The notes below the pieces were generated by a model that searched no databases, was not told the DNA's origin, and saw nothing but the letters and a program-made list of their open reading frames with translations. A stretch of DNA of 64,000 nt from Povalibacter uvarum. GTDB taxonomy: Bacteria; Pseudomonadota; Gammaproteobacteria; Steroidobacterales; Steroidobacteraceae. This document shows, piece by piece, positions 1-8,973 of the stretch. The position numbers and the translations under genes are program-made. Within the stretch, counting starts at the first letter, position 1, and the number at the start of each line of letters is the position of its first letter. The stretch spans positions 434,001 to 498,000 of the forward strand of contig NZ_JACHHZ010000006.1 in NCBI RefSeq assembly GCF_014202975.1. The letters are read 5' to 3'.

Positions 1-63
1 CGCGCGACGCACGGTCCGCAGGACACTGGCCCAGCCTTTTCGGTTTGTCGGCAGATCGCTCAT
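1..63 (-). CDS. 5' end of an unidentified gene, cut by the window edge
   Basis: An ATG on the minus strand at position 63 opens a frame that stays open to the left edge (21 codons, N-terminus MSDLPTNRKGWASVLRTVRR). A weak purine stretch (GAAGA) lies just upstream on that strand. The gene would be divergent from the DUF6445 gene. Too little is present to name a family. The 189 bases up to the next gene show nothing I can name. It could be a chance open frame. Confidence 0.3.
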   Translation of the reverse strand, partial: MSDLPTNRKGWASVLRTVRRA

Positions 64-252
64 TCTTCGTGTATCGCCCTGCACCTTCACGTGCAGCCCC
101 TGTGAACGAAATATGACGCCGCGTCGACGATCGCACAAGAGCAACGTGGACGACTGTGGCGCAACTCTCTGCGCCGCGCGATGATGCAGCGCCTTGCGAG
201 AACACTCACTTCACAGAACGCCACACTCCCATCCTGCGATGGACGATCCTGA

Positions 253-978
253 ATGAGTTCCGTTGCCGCCACTGACGGTGCCCTGCTCATCGGCCGGAAC
301 ATCGAAGTCCGCCTGCAGCAGGTGGGTATCGAGCAGCAACCGCTGATGATCGTCGATCACATGCTCGACGACCCTCACGCCATGATCGAAGCCGCGCGCA
401 CCACACAGTTCTATGTGCCTGAGCACACGAACTATCCCGGCATCAACGCGCGGCTGCCCGATGCGTATTACCGGACCGTGATCGCCACGCTGCGCGGTCC
501 GCTCGAAGCCGCGTTCGGCCTTTCCCGTTCAGCTCACCTGAAGTACTTCGGCTTCTTTGCCCTGGCGACGACGCGCAGCGATGCAGCGCGGCCGATCCAG
601 AAGATTCCGCATCACGACTCGCCCGATCCGGGCAGGCTCGCGATGGTTCACTACCTCTGTCAGGGCGCATTCGGCGGCACCGGTTTTTTCAGGCACAAAG
701 CCACTGGTTTCGAGTCTGTCGATGCGACGCGACGCGACGCTTACGTTGCCGCAGCCAGTCGCGAGCTTGCTCAAAGCAGCGACACCGCCGCTTATGCGGG
801 CCCCGTCATGGCCAACTACGAAATGATCGGCCGCGCCGAAATGATCTTCAACCGGCTCATCGTCTACCGCAGCCACGTCCTGCACTCGGCGCTTCTCGAC
901 GATGTCGCGGGGAGCGCCGATCCCGCCAAAGGGCGACTGACGGCCAACGGCTTCCTAGAAGCCACGACCGGTCCCTAG
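253..978 (+). CDS. DUF6445 family protein, probable 2OG-Fe(II) oxygenase fold
   Basis: The 241-residue protein resembles the DUF6445 proteins found beside TonB-dependent receptors and tryptophan-halogenase-like genes. Visible family features are a hydrophobic strand followed by DDP (residues 32-41), YPG (61-63), an HHD triad at 120-122, a GGTGFFRH turn at 141-148 and YRSHVLHS at 205-212. The HxD plus distal His order is that of Fe(II)/2-oxoglutarate oxygenases, so a cytoplasmic hydroxylase role is possible; this is inference. There is no signal peptide. A GGA lies about ten bases before the chosen ATG, so the ribosome site is modest. It precedes the receptor gene by 279 bases and is read in the same direction. 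Confidence 0.75.
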   Translation: MSSVAATDGALLIGRNIEVRLQQVGIEQQPLMIVDHMLDDPHAMIEAARTTQFYVPEHTNYPGINARLPDAYYRTVIATLRGPLEAAFGLSRSAHLKYFGFFALATTRSDAARPIQKIPHHDSPDPGRLAMVHYLCQGAFGGTGFFRHKATGFESVDATRRDAYVAAASRELAQSSDTAAYAGPVMANYEMIGRAEMIFNRLIVYRSHVLHSALLDDVAGSADPAKGRLTANGFLEATTGP

Positions 979-1257
979 AAGACATACGTCCGCCATCCCC
1001 GACGACAGATTCTTCGGTTTCCCCCACTGAGGTTTTCCCGGGTCTGTTTCGTCTCTGACCTTGGGGAGATGTCGTCCTCATGCTGGTGACGCTAACACGC
1101 ACTGTGAACACGGCTGCGACACTCAACGACAATCGATATCCGCCGCCGCGCTGAGGAAACACCGAACCCCAATCGTCATAGTCACCGGAAAGACGTGCGT
1201 TGCGTTGTCAATCGCCCGCACAGAATCACTATGACCTTCGTAAAAAGGGGAACTCTA
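979..1257 (+). promoter_or_regulatory. Leader region of the TonB-dependent receptor gene
   Basis: This 279-base stretch has no convincing gene. It must carry the 5' leader and probably the promoter of the receptor. A clear ribosome binding site (AAAAAGGGGAA) ends seven bases before the ATG at 1258. An in-frame ATG at 1195 would add 21 residues ahead of an otherwise normal signal peptide and has no good ribosome site, so I rejected it as the start. Confidence 0.4.
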
Positions 1258-4200
1258 ATGTCCATGAAACCCATGGGGACACCCGCGGCGCGCGGGAGTC
1301 GCAATGCGCTCCTGCGCAGTGCGGTACGGCGCGCTGGTGCGCCGTTGCTCACGCTCGCGACGGCTGGCGTCGTCGGCTCTGCCTGGATGCAGACCGCTAC
1401 CGCGCAGGAAGTCGAGGAAGTCGTCGTCGTAGGCCAACGCCAGTCGATGGAGACTTCGCAGCAGATCAAGATGGAGGCCGACACGTTCGTCGATTCGATC
1501 ACCGCAACGGACATCGGTGCCTTCCCGGACAAGTCTGTCGCAGAAGCGTTGCAGCGCGTGCCCGGCATCACGGTGTCGCGATTGCAGTCGAGCGACGACA
1601 GTACGCACTTCTCGGCCGAACCGGCCAGCGTGCTGATCCGCGGCCTCACGTTCGTTCGCACCGAGTTCAACGGTCGCGACAGCTTCTCCGCCGATGGTTA
1701 CCGCGGTCTCAACTTCAACGACATCTCGCCGGAGCTCATGGCGGGCGTGGACTCGTACAAGAACCAGACGGCGGAGATGATCGAAGGCGGCATCGCGGGC
1801 ACGGTGAACCTGCGCACCCGCCTGCCTTTTGATTCCGACGGCCAGGTGATCTCGCTCACAGGTCGCGCCAACTACGGCGACCGCAGCGACGACACCACGT
1901 ACGAAGCGTCCGGCATCTACAGCAACGTGTGGGACATGGACATCGGCCGCATCGGCGCGATGATCAACTACGCCTACTCGCACGTCCGCACGCAGACCGA
2001 AGGCGTTGTCATGCAGCGCATCGGCGCCTTCTGCAACGGCGGCAACAACGATGCGAGCGGCAACCCGATCGTGAATGACGACGGCACGATCCCCTGTACG
2101 TCGACGCCGTACGGCGGCACGGACTGGCAGTACATGCCTCGCCAGGTGAACTTCTCGCAGGTGCTTTACGACCGCGAGCGTCACGGCGGCTCGGCGGCAC
2201 TGCAGTTCGAGAGCGCCGACAAGACCGTCATGGCAACGCTGCAGTACATCGACTCGAAGTACGACAATCCGTGGCTCGAACGCAGCTCGAACGTCGGCTT
2301 CTTCGATCTGTGGGGCGCAGCCGCCTACTCACCGCAGACGAGCTCGAACATCGGGCCCGCGGATGGCACACCTGCGTTCACGTTCGGCCCGAACGGCATG
2401 CTGACCTCCGGTGTTCTCACTCAGCCGTCCGGTGGCTGGGGCGGAAGCACGGCGGACAACGCCGCCCGCGGCTCCGTCGCGCCCGGCGTTCCCTTCGTGA
2501 ACTACTGCGGCGCTGGCGGATGCGCGACCAACCGTCAGGGCCTGGACATCACGAACGAAGCCCGCAACTTCGGTCACACCGAAGGAACGCGCGACATCTC
2601 GGCAAATCTGCGTTGGGACATCGGTGACAAGATGCGCGCGACTTTCGATGCGCAACACATCGAGGCGGAAACCAACAACTACGACATCCTCGTGGCAAGT
2701 CGCACGATGGCGGACGTGCAGTACAGCGTGAACGGCGACGGCACACCGAACATCAAGCTGCTGCCGGGCTCCAACATCAACTACGCCTCCGGTGGTTTCG
2801 CGAACCCGCACAACTACTACATCCCGTTCATCCAGGATCACTGGGAAGACAATGACGCGGAGGAGAACGCATTCCGTGCGGATCTCGAGTACGACATCTC
2901 CGACACGGGCTGGCTCGACTCGCTGAAGGTCGGCGTGCGTCATGCGGATCGCGAGCAGAAGGTGCGCTACTCGACCTTCAACTGGTCGCCGGTTGCGGCA
3001 CCCTGGAACTGCAACGGCCCGGGCTTCAACGTCGACAACACCGCTCCGTCGAACTACGCCGCCTGCGGCGACGCAGGTCGTCAGTTCCTCGGTTACGGCG
3101 CAGGCATCTGGGAATCCACGCCGCTCGATGGCTTCTACAACGGCAGCGTTTACGACAACGGTCCGCTGGTGTACCTGAATCGCCCCACTCTCGCGAACCG
3201 CGATGCGCACATTCAAGCGCTGAGCGGTGCGACGACGGGATCGCCGATGGCCTGGAATCCGCTGTGCGATCGCGCAGCCAACACCGAAGGCTGCTTCGTT
3301 CCGTCCGAACTCGTGAATGTCGATGAGACCAGTAAAGCGCTGTACGCGATGCTGAAGTTCGGCGGTTCGGACACCACGCTGTTCGGCGCGACAGTGCGCG
3401 GCAACGTGGGTGTGCGCTACGTCGAGACCGACGTCACCAGCAATGGCGGCGTGTCGTTCCCGACACCCGTCTGGTACAACAACGCCGCATCCGTGCCCTG
3501 CGGCAACCCGCTGCCGCCGAACGCCGTCACGAACATTTCGTGCTGGCTGACGCCCGACCTGCTGGCCTTCAGCAACGGCGGCGGCGCGGACAACGACCTG
3601 AGCACGACGTACGAGAACTGGCTCCCCAGTTTCAACGTTCGCTTCGGCTTCCTTGAAAACCAGTTCGTGCGCTTCGGCTATTCCCGCGCGATGTCGCGTC
3701 CGGACTTCGGTCTGCTGCGCAACTTCGTCGGCATCCAGGCGCCTGTGCTGAACGTTACGCCCGATTCGCCGTACGTGATCCGCAACTCCGCGGGTGCCGT
3801 CACCGGCTACAACTTCGTGTTCAACGCGGACTCCGGCTACGGTGCACTGAAGCCCATCACGTCCGACAACTTCGATCTGTCGTACGAGAACTACTTCGGC
3901 AAGAGCAGCTCGTTCACGGTCGGCCTGTTCTACAAGAAGATGAACGGGGCGATTGCGTACGGCGAATTCGACCGCGAGTTCGACAACAACGGAACGACGC
4001 AGGTCGTGACGGTTCGCGGTCCTCGCAACGGCGAAGGCGGCGGCACGCTGAAGGGCGTCGAAGTGGCGTTCCAGACGTTCTTCGACTTCCTCCCCGGCGC
4101 CTGGAGCGGCCTCGGTACCCAGCTGAACTACACCCACGTGGATCAGTCGGGCATCAGCAACTCGAACCTGTCGGTGCAGCCGGGCTACGCGGCCGGCGGC

Positions 4201-4617
4201 ACGATTGCGTTCGGCGGCGGCTTGCAGGTCAACGGCGCCGTGCTCGACTCGCATCGTCTGGCCGGCATCTCGGATGACTCGTACAACGTCGTGGCGCTGT
4301 ACGAGTACGGTCCGATCGGCGCGCGCCTGGCCTACAGCTGGCGTTCGGAATTCCTGACCAACAACCTCGACTGCTGTATCGGCCTGCCGATGTGGCAGAA
4401 GGCGAGCGGCTATCTCGATGGCTCGATCCGCTACCAGATCGGCGACAACATCGAGGTGTCCCTGGATGCGTCGAATCTCCTGAACACCACGACGGTCAAT
4501 CAGCAGCAGGTCTTCGGCGATTCGGCGGCGACGCCGGGCGCCAAGCCGGTGCTGATCGATTCGGCCTGGATCAGGAGCGATCGTCGCTACCAGCTCGGCT
4601 TCCGCTTCAAGTACTGA
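1258..4617 (+). CDS. TonB-dependent outer-membrane receptor
   Basis: This is a 1119-residue TonB-dependent transporter that would import a ligand across the outer membrane using TonB/ExbB/ExbD energy. An N-terminal signal peptide with a long n-region ends near ATAQE. It is followed by a TonB-box-like EEVVVVG and a plug domain with IGAFPDKSVAEALQRVPGI and GTVNLRTR. A large 22-strand-type barrel ends in the aromatic terminus YQLGFRFKY. Long Asn/Gly/Tyr-rich loops are typical of the Caulobacter/Xanthomonas-type receptors often tied to complex glycans. The ATG at 1258 was chosen for its ribosome site. The gene is followed by a REP-like repeat and then by halogenase-family genes, so the ligand may be chemically modified by the neighbours. 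The substrate cannot be deduced. Confidence 0.93.
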   Translation: MSMKPMGTPAARGSRNALLRSAVRRAGAPLLTLATAGVVGSAWMQTATAQEVEEVVVVGQRQSMETSQQIKMEADTFVDSITATDIGAFPDKSVAEALQRVPGITVSRLQSSDDSTHFSAEPASVLIRGLTFVRTEFNGRDSFSADGYRGLNFNDISPELMAGVDSYKNQTAEMIEGGIAGTVNLRTRLPFDSDGQVISLTGRANYGDRSDDTTYEASGIYSNVWDMDIGRIGAMINYAYSHVRTQTEGVVMQRIGAFCNGGNNDASGNPIVNDDGTIPCTSTPYGGTDWQYMPRQVNFSQVLYDRERHGGSAALQFESADKTVMATLQYIDSKYDNPWLERSSNVGFFDLWGAAAYSPQTSSNIGPADGTPAFTFGPNGMLTSGVLTQPSGGWGGSTADNAARGSVAPGVPFVNYCGAGGCATNRQGLDITNEARNFGHTEGTRDISANLRWDIGDKMRATFDAQHIEAETNNYDILVASRTMADVQYSVNGDGTPNIKLLPGSNINYASGGFANPHNYYIPFIQDHWEDNDAEENAFRADLEYDISDTGWLDSLKVGVRHADREQKVRYSTFNWSPVAAPWNCNGPGFNVDNTAPSNYAACGDAGRQFLGYGAGIWESTPLDGFYNGSVYDNGPLVYLNRPTLANRDAHIQALSGATTGSPMAWNPLCDRAANTEGCFVPSELVNVDETSKALYAMLKFGGSDTTLFGATVRGNVGVRYVETDVTSNGGVSFPTPVWYNNAASVPCGNPLPPNAVTNISCWLTPDLLAFSNGGGADNDLSTTYENWLPSFNVRFGFLENQFVRFGYSRAMSRPDFGLLRNFVGIQAPVLNVTPDSPYVIRNSAGAVTGYNFVFNADSGYGALKPITSDNFDLSYENYFGKSSSFTVGLFYKKMNGAIAYGEFDREFDNNGTTQVVTVRGPRNGEGGGTLKGVEVAFQTFFDFLPGAWSGLGTQLNYTHVDQSGISNSNLSVQPGYAAGGTIAFGGGLQVNGAVLDSHRLAGISDDSYNVVALYEYGPIGARLAYSWRSEFLTNNLDCCIGLPMWQKASGYLDGSIRYQIGDNIEVSLDASNLLNTTTVNQQQVFGDSAATPGAKPVLIDSAWIRSDRRYQLGFRFKY

Positions 4618-4634
4618 TGAAGCGGTCAACTCCC

Positions 4635-4700
4635 CGTCACTCCCGCGAAAGCGGGAGTCCATCTTCCGGATGGTTTCCCGCTTCCGCGGGAAAGACGGGG
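4635..4700. repeat. REP-like double palindrome, copy 1
   Basis: Two GC-rich hairpins lie head to head: CTCCCGCGAAAGCGGGAG and TTTCCCGCTTCCGCGGGAAA, separated by a short spacer with GTCCATC..GATGG. The same architecture occurs at 26489-26558 and 57262-57331. Here it sits between the receptor stop and the halogenase start, where it could stabilise or terminate the receptor transcript. Confidence 0.85.
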
Positions 4701-4774
4701 AGGATCTTCTCCGCAGGTGGTCGCGCGGCTTGCGACGCGCGTAAGATCGCGCGACCACTCTGCTCCAACGGAAC

Positions 4775-6325
4775 ATGACCTCTCCTCTCCGCATCGTCAT
4801 TGTCGGTGGCGGCTCAGCCGGCTGGATGTGCGCTGCGGCGCTTGCACGCGTCCTGCATCCCGCCCGCTACAACATCACACTCATCGAGTCCGATGAGATC
4901 GGTACAGTCGGCGTCGGCGAGGCCACGCTGCCGCACATCAAGACGTTCAACGATCTGCTGGGCATCGACGAAGCCCAGTTCATGCGCGACACCCAGGCCA
5001 CGTTCAAGCTCGGCATCGAGTTCAGGAACTGGGGACGCACCGGCGATCGCTATATCCATCCCTTCGGTGTGTTCGGCGAGCCCTGGGGCGGCGTCGACTT
5101 CCAGCATCATTGGGTGCGCGCGAAGCAAGCCGGACATGAGTTGGCCCCGTTCCAGGAATACTCCTACGCGATCGCCGCGTGCCGGCGTAACGCGTTCGAA
5201 TTCCCCAATACCGATACCAAGTCGATCCGCTCGACTTACGCCTACGCGTATCACTTCGATGCGGGTCTCTATGCCAGCTTCCTGCGCTCATGGGCAACTC
5301 AGCGCGGCGTGCGTCGCATCGAGGGACAAGTCGCGAATATCGGACAGCACGCGCAGTCCGGTGATATCGAGACGCTGACGCTCAAGTCCGGTGAAAAAAT
5401 CGCGGGTGATCTCTTCGTCGATTGCACCGGCTTTCGTTCGCTGCTGCTCGGCACGACGCTCAAGGTGCAATGGGAAGACTGGAACCAGTGGCTTCCCTGC
5501 GATCGCGCGCTCGCCGTTCCCTGCGACCGTGCCGGCGAGTTCACTCCCTACACGCGCTCGACATCGCAGACCGGCGGCTGGATCTGGCGCATTCCGCTCC
5601 AGCATCGCACCGGCAACGGCTATGTGTTCTCGAGCCGGTTCCTCAGCGAGGACCTGGCGCGTGAGAGGTTGCTCGGTGCGCTCGACGGCGCTGCACGGGC
5701 GGAGCCGAAGCTGCTGAAATTCAGTGCCGGCCGCAGGGTGCGGACCTGGAAGAACAACTGCATTGCCGTCGGGCTCGCGAGCGGCTTCCTCGAGCCGCTG
5801 GAATCGACCAGCATCTTCCTGATTCAGGCTGCGGTGATCGATCTGCTGCGGCTCATGCCGACGCCGGAATCGGCTGGGCGAATCGATCCCCGCCTCGTCG
5901 CAGAGTTCAACCGCTTGAGCGATATCCAATACGAGCGCGTGCGCGACTTCCTGATCCTGCACTATCGCGCGAACCATCACGAAGGCGTGCCGCTGTGGGA
6001 CCACGTGCGGACCATGCCCATCCCGGACAGCCTCGCACACAAGATCAGCCTGTTCGAATCGCGCGGCCACGTGCCGTTCTACAAAGATGGCCTGTTCTCG
6101 CGTGACAGCTGGTTGTCTGTGCTGTTCGGACAAGGCCTGATGCCACGACACTACGACGCTCTCGCCAACGCGGTGCCGATCGACGATCTCGATGCTCGAC
6201 TGCGCGAGTTGCACGCCCGAATTGCCTCGAACGCCGATGCAATGTCGTCGCATAGCGAGTTCATTGCGCACTACTGCGGCGAGACATCCTCCCGAGCAAC
6301 ACAGACGAGCGCCGCCGCGTCATGA
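4775..6325 (+). CDS. Flavin-dependent tryptophan halogenase family protein
   Basis: The 516-residue protein belongs to the PrnA/RebH-like family, which uses FADH2, O2 and halide to halogenate an aromatic substrate. All family landmarks are present: the FAD motif GGGSAG at 11-16, the catalytic lysine K78 in TFKLG (PrnA K79), the WIWRIP signature at 269-274, and the catalytic glutamate E343 in LEPLEST (PrnA E346). Length is normal for the family. Position beside a TonB-dependent receptor is typical of homologues whose true substrate is unknown and may not be free tryptophan. No flavin reductase gene is adjacent. The stop overlaps the next ATG by four bases, indicating translational coupling. 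Confidence 0.92.
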   Translation: MTSPLRIVIVGGGSAGWMCAAALARVLHPARYNITLIESDEIGTVGVGEATLPHIKTFNDLLGIDEAQFMRDTQATFKLGIEFRNWGRTGDRYIHPFGVFGEPWGGVDFQHHWVRAKQAGHELAPFQEYSYAIAACRRNAFEFPNTDTKSIRSTYAYAYHFDAGLYASFLRSWATQRGVRRIEGQVANIGQHAQSGDIETLTLKSGEKIAGDLFVDCTGFRSLLLGTTLKVQWEDWNQWLPCDRALAVPCDRAGEFTPYTRSTSQTGGWIWRIPLQHRTGNGYVFSSRFLSEDLARERLLGALDGAARAEPKLLKFSAGRRVRTWKNNCIAVGLASGFLEPLESTSIFLIQAAVIDLLRLMPTPESAGRIDPRLVAEFNRLSDIQYERVRDFLILHYRANHHEGVPLWDHVRTMPIPDSLAHKISLFESRGHVPFYKDGLFSRDSWLSVLFGQGLMPRHYDALANAVPIDDLDARLRELHARIASNADAMSSHSEFIAHYCGETSSRATQTSAAAS

Positions 6326-7821
6326 CTGCCGCCATGATCAATGAGGTAGTGATCGTCGGCCGCGACGTCCCGTTATGGCTCGCAGCCGGCGTCATTCAAT
6401 CCGCTCTAGGATCGAACGGCGTGAAGGTCACCGCTGTCGAATTGCCGTCGCGATTGCGCGAGCATGACGTCTGCGCCTCGCAACCGGCGCTCGAAGCCCT
6501 GCACCATCGACTGCGGATCGATGAGTCCGTACTCCTCGCCGCGACCGGCGGCGTTTTCTCCCTCGGCCAGAACTTCGTCGATACGTCGAAGTCCACACCC
6601 CCGTTCTTCCACGCATACGGGACGTACGGCGCGCCAATCGATCAGAAAGCGTTCCTGCCTTTCTGGCTCATGGCCCGCAACTTCGGCCTGCAGATTGCGT
6701 TCGAAGATTTCTCACTGACGGCCGCGGCCGCGAAGCATGGCCGCATGCTGATTCCCGACGCGGCGACGGAAACCTACGGTCGTACGGACTACGCCTATCA
6801 TCTTCCCGCACGCGGCTACGCCCGCTGGCTGAGGAATCTCGCGGTAAGACGCGGCGTAACGGCAGTTGAATCCAATGTCGTGCGAGCCGAGCTCGATTCA
6901 GACGGCGCTTCGATCGCAGCCGTGCATCTCGAGGGCGGCCATCGCGTCGGGGGGCAGCTGTTCATCGATGCCTCCGGAAGCGAAGCATCGCTGATGTCCG
7001 CTCTCGGAGTGCAGCGCGAGACGTGGCGCGGCTACTTCGCAGCGGATCGCCAACTGGCAGCCTCCGCTCCTCCGTTCTCCTCCATTCCCCCCTACGCCGA
7101 AGTGCGCGCCTGGAGCGAGGGCTGGCTGTCTTTGATTCCCGATCGCACTCGCACACACATCGTTCAGACGTATTCGAGCAACGAGCGCAGCGACGACGAA
7201 GCGCTGCGGATCGCCTCCAGCATCGCAGGCCTGCGGCTGAGCGACGCAACCGTGATGAACTCCGATCCAGGCCGACTACAGGCCGCATGGGAGCGAAACT
7301 GTGTAGCGGTCGGTGAGGCTGCGTGTACTTTCGATGCGATCCACTGCGTCGATCTGCAGGCCTTGCAGCTCAGCCTCGTGCATTTGCTCTCGCTGTTCCC
7401 GGTGAGCAGCGATCTCCAGGCTGAGCGCGCGGAATACAACCGCATCTCGCGACAGGCGTTCGAGAGGATTCGCGACTTCCAGTCGGCCTTTTACGTGGCC
7501 AACCGCTATCCGCGGTCCTCGTTCTGGACCCAGGCACGCGACGCCCACCGTTCCACCGAACTGACCCACAAGGTCGATACGTTCCGCGCCCGCGGTGAAG
7601 TGCCTCTGTACGAGAACGAATCTTTCGCTCTCGAGAGCTGGCAGGCATTGTTGATCGGTCAGGGCGTAGTGCCGGAGAGCTACGACCCGGCAATCGAACG
7701 CACATCGCCCGAGCAGATGAAGCACGAGTTCCGCCGCATCCTTTCCTTCATCAAGGAGAAGGTGCAGGAGCAGACGACCCACGATTTCTATCTCGCAAAC
7801 GTCTGCGCGGGTCAGCGGTAG
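6322..7821 (+). CDS. Degenerate tryptophan-halogenase-like protein
   Basis: This 499-residue protein aligns by eye along its whole length with the preceding halogenase but has lost the active-site set. The FAD motif is replaced by IVGRDVPLWLAA (residues 11-22). The catalytic lysine position is S80 in VFSLG. The WxWxIP signature is W268-L-S-L-I-P273, with the second Trp replaced by Ser. The LEPLES glutamate is replaced by H341 in FDAIHC. The frame is intact, so it looks like a maintained protein rather than a decayed gene. It may be a partner subunit or may bind the same ligand without catalysis; both are inference. It is coupled to the upstream gene by an ATGA overlap. Confidence 0.85.
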   Translation: MTAAMINEVVIVGRDVPLWLAAGVIQSALGSNGVKVTAVELPSRLREHDVCASQPALEALHHRLRIDESVLLAATGGVFSLGQNFVDTSKSTPPFFHAYGTYGAPIDQKAFLPFWLMARNFGLQIAFEDFSLTAAAAKHGRMLIPDAATETYGRTDYAYHLPARGYARWLRNLAVRRGVTAVESNVVRAELDSDGASIAAVHLEGGHRVGGQLFIDASGSEASLMSALGVQRETWRGYFAADRQLAASAPPFSSIPPYAEVRAWSEGWLSLIPDRTRTHIVQTYSSNERSDDEALRIASSIAGLRLSDATVMNSDPGRLQAAWERNCVAVGEAACTFDAIHCVDLQALQLSLVHLLSLFPVSSDLQAERAEYNRISRQAFERIRDFQSAFYVANRYPRSSFWTQARDAHRSTELTHKVDTFRARGEVPLYENESFALESWQALLIGQGVVPESYDPAIERTSPEQMKHEFRRILSFIKEKVQEQTTHDFYLANVCAGQR

Positions 7822-7834
7822 ACGAGGCCGCGGC

Positions 7835-8848
7835 ATGCAAGACCTGAACGCCCTGCCACGCGTCGCCGTTCGCGAATCTATTTCGCCGCAGGACTTCGCT
7901 GCGGTCGTCGCCGGCGAAACGCCTGTTGTACTGAAAGGCACGATCGATCACTGGCCAGCGTTGGGTGCGGGGCGCGATTCCCCCGCGCGGATGAACGCCT
8001 ATCTCAAGTCGATGGACATCGGCGCGCCCGCATCGGTCATGGAGGCGCCCGCCAGTACGAACGGCTGGTACTTCTATGCACCCGACATGCGCGAGTTCAA
8101 TTTCTCGAAGCGACAGGGCGGCATTCGCGAGACGCTCGACCGGATCGAACAGCTGATCGGCCAGCCGAACGCGCCGTTCCTCGCGATCCAGATGCTGCCG
8201 ATCCTGAGCCACCTGCCCGAGTTCATGCGCCAGAATCCTTCGACGCTGCTGCCCGGCCACGTCATCCCTCGCCTCTGGGTTGGCGGGCCGCTGCGCACGC
8301 AGACGCACAACGATCGCGATCACAACATCGCGTGCGTTCTGGCGGGACGTCGGCGCTTCCTGCTTTTTCCGCCGGAGCAGGTCGCGAATCTTTACGTAGG
8401 CCCGCTCGACAATCCGCCGCCGCTGTCGCTGGTGAATCCGGAGGCGCCCGATATCGACCGCTTCCCGAAGTTTCGCGACGCGCTGAATCACGCCAGCGTC
8501 GCGTATCTCGAACCCGGTGACGCGTTGTTCATTCCGAAGTACTGGTGGCATCACGTCACTTCGCTCGACCCGTACAACGTGCTGGTGAACTACTGGTGGG
8601 GCGACACAGCAACGGGTCTCGAGAGGGCGAATGATTGCTTCCTCACCGCACTGCTGGCGCTGAAGGATCTGCCGCCGGGTGAACGCGCCTACTGGAAGGC
8701 CATGTTCGATGCTTATGTGTTCCGGAGCGAAGGCGGGAATCCTGTCGCTCATATCCCGCCGCATCTGCAATCGACGCTGGGAACGATGAGTCCTTCGCTG
8801 CGCGCGAGACTCAAGCAGCAACTGAAGATGGCGTTTCTGAAATCCTAG
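7835..8848 (+). CDS. Cupin-like (JmjC-type) Fe(II)/2-oxoglutarate oxygenase
   Basis: The 337-residue protein looks like a cupin_8/JmjC-family hydroxylase. The metal triad is visible as H158 and D160 in THNDRDHN, with a distal His at 239 or 240 in KYWWHH. A GRRRFLLFPPEQ strand after the first ligands and ALFIPKYWWHHV near the second are typical of the family. It begins 14 bases after the degenerate halogenase and almost certainly shares its transcript. Such oxygenases recur beside TonB-receptor/halogenase genes. Hydroxylation of a peptide or small ligand is likely; the substrate is unknown. No signal peptide is present, so it acts in the cytoplasm. Confidence 0.88.
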   Translation: MQDLNALPRVAVRESISPQDFAAVVAGETPVVLKGTIDHWPALGAGRDSPARMNAYLKSMDIGAPASVMEAPASTNGWYFYAPDMREFNFSKRQGGIRETLDRIEQLIGQPNAPFLAIQMLPILSHLPEFMRQNPSTLLPGHVIPRLWVGGPLRTQTHNDRDHNIACVLAGRRRFLLFPPEQVANLYVGPLDNPPPLSLVNPEAPDIDRFPKFRDALNHASVAYLEPGDALFIPKYWWHHVTSLDPYNVLVNYWWGDTATGLERANDCFLTALLALKDLPPGERAYWKAMFDAYVFRSEGGNPVAHIPPHLQSTLGTMSPSLRARLKQQLKMAFLKS

Positions 8849-8973
8849 TGTCGAGCGCGAACCCGATGCTGGTACGCATCTGCAGCGGCGAATCTGTCAT
8901 CGGCCGAATCAGGGATTCGCGAATCTTCTAAGAGCGGCGTACACACCAGCGAACGAACACACGGCGACGGCCG

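Noticed and set aside
2329-4800. 823-codon open frame antisense to the TonB-dependent receptor gene
   Set aside because: Its composition (Arg/Val/His/Asp-rich) is that of a shadow frame in high-GC DNA, and the opposite strand has a complete, family-typical receptor.
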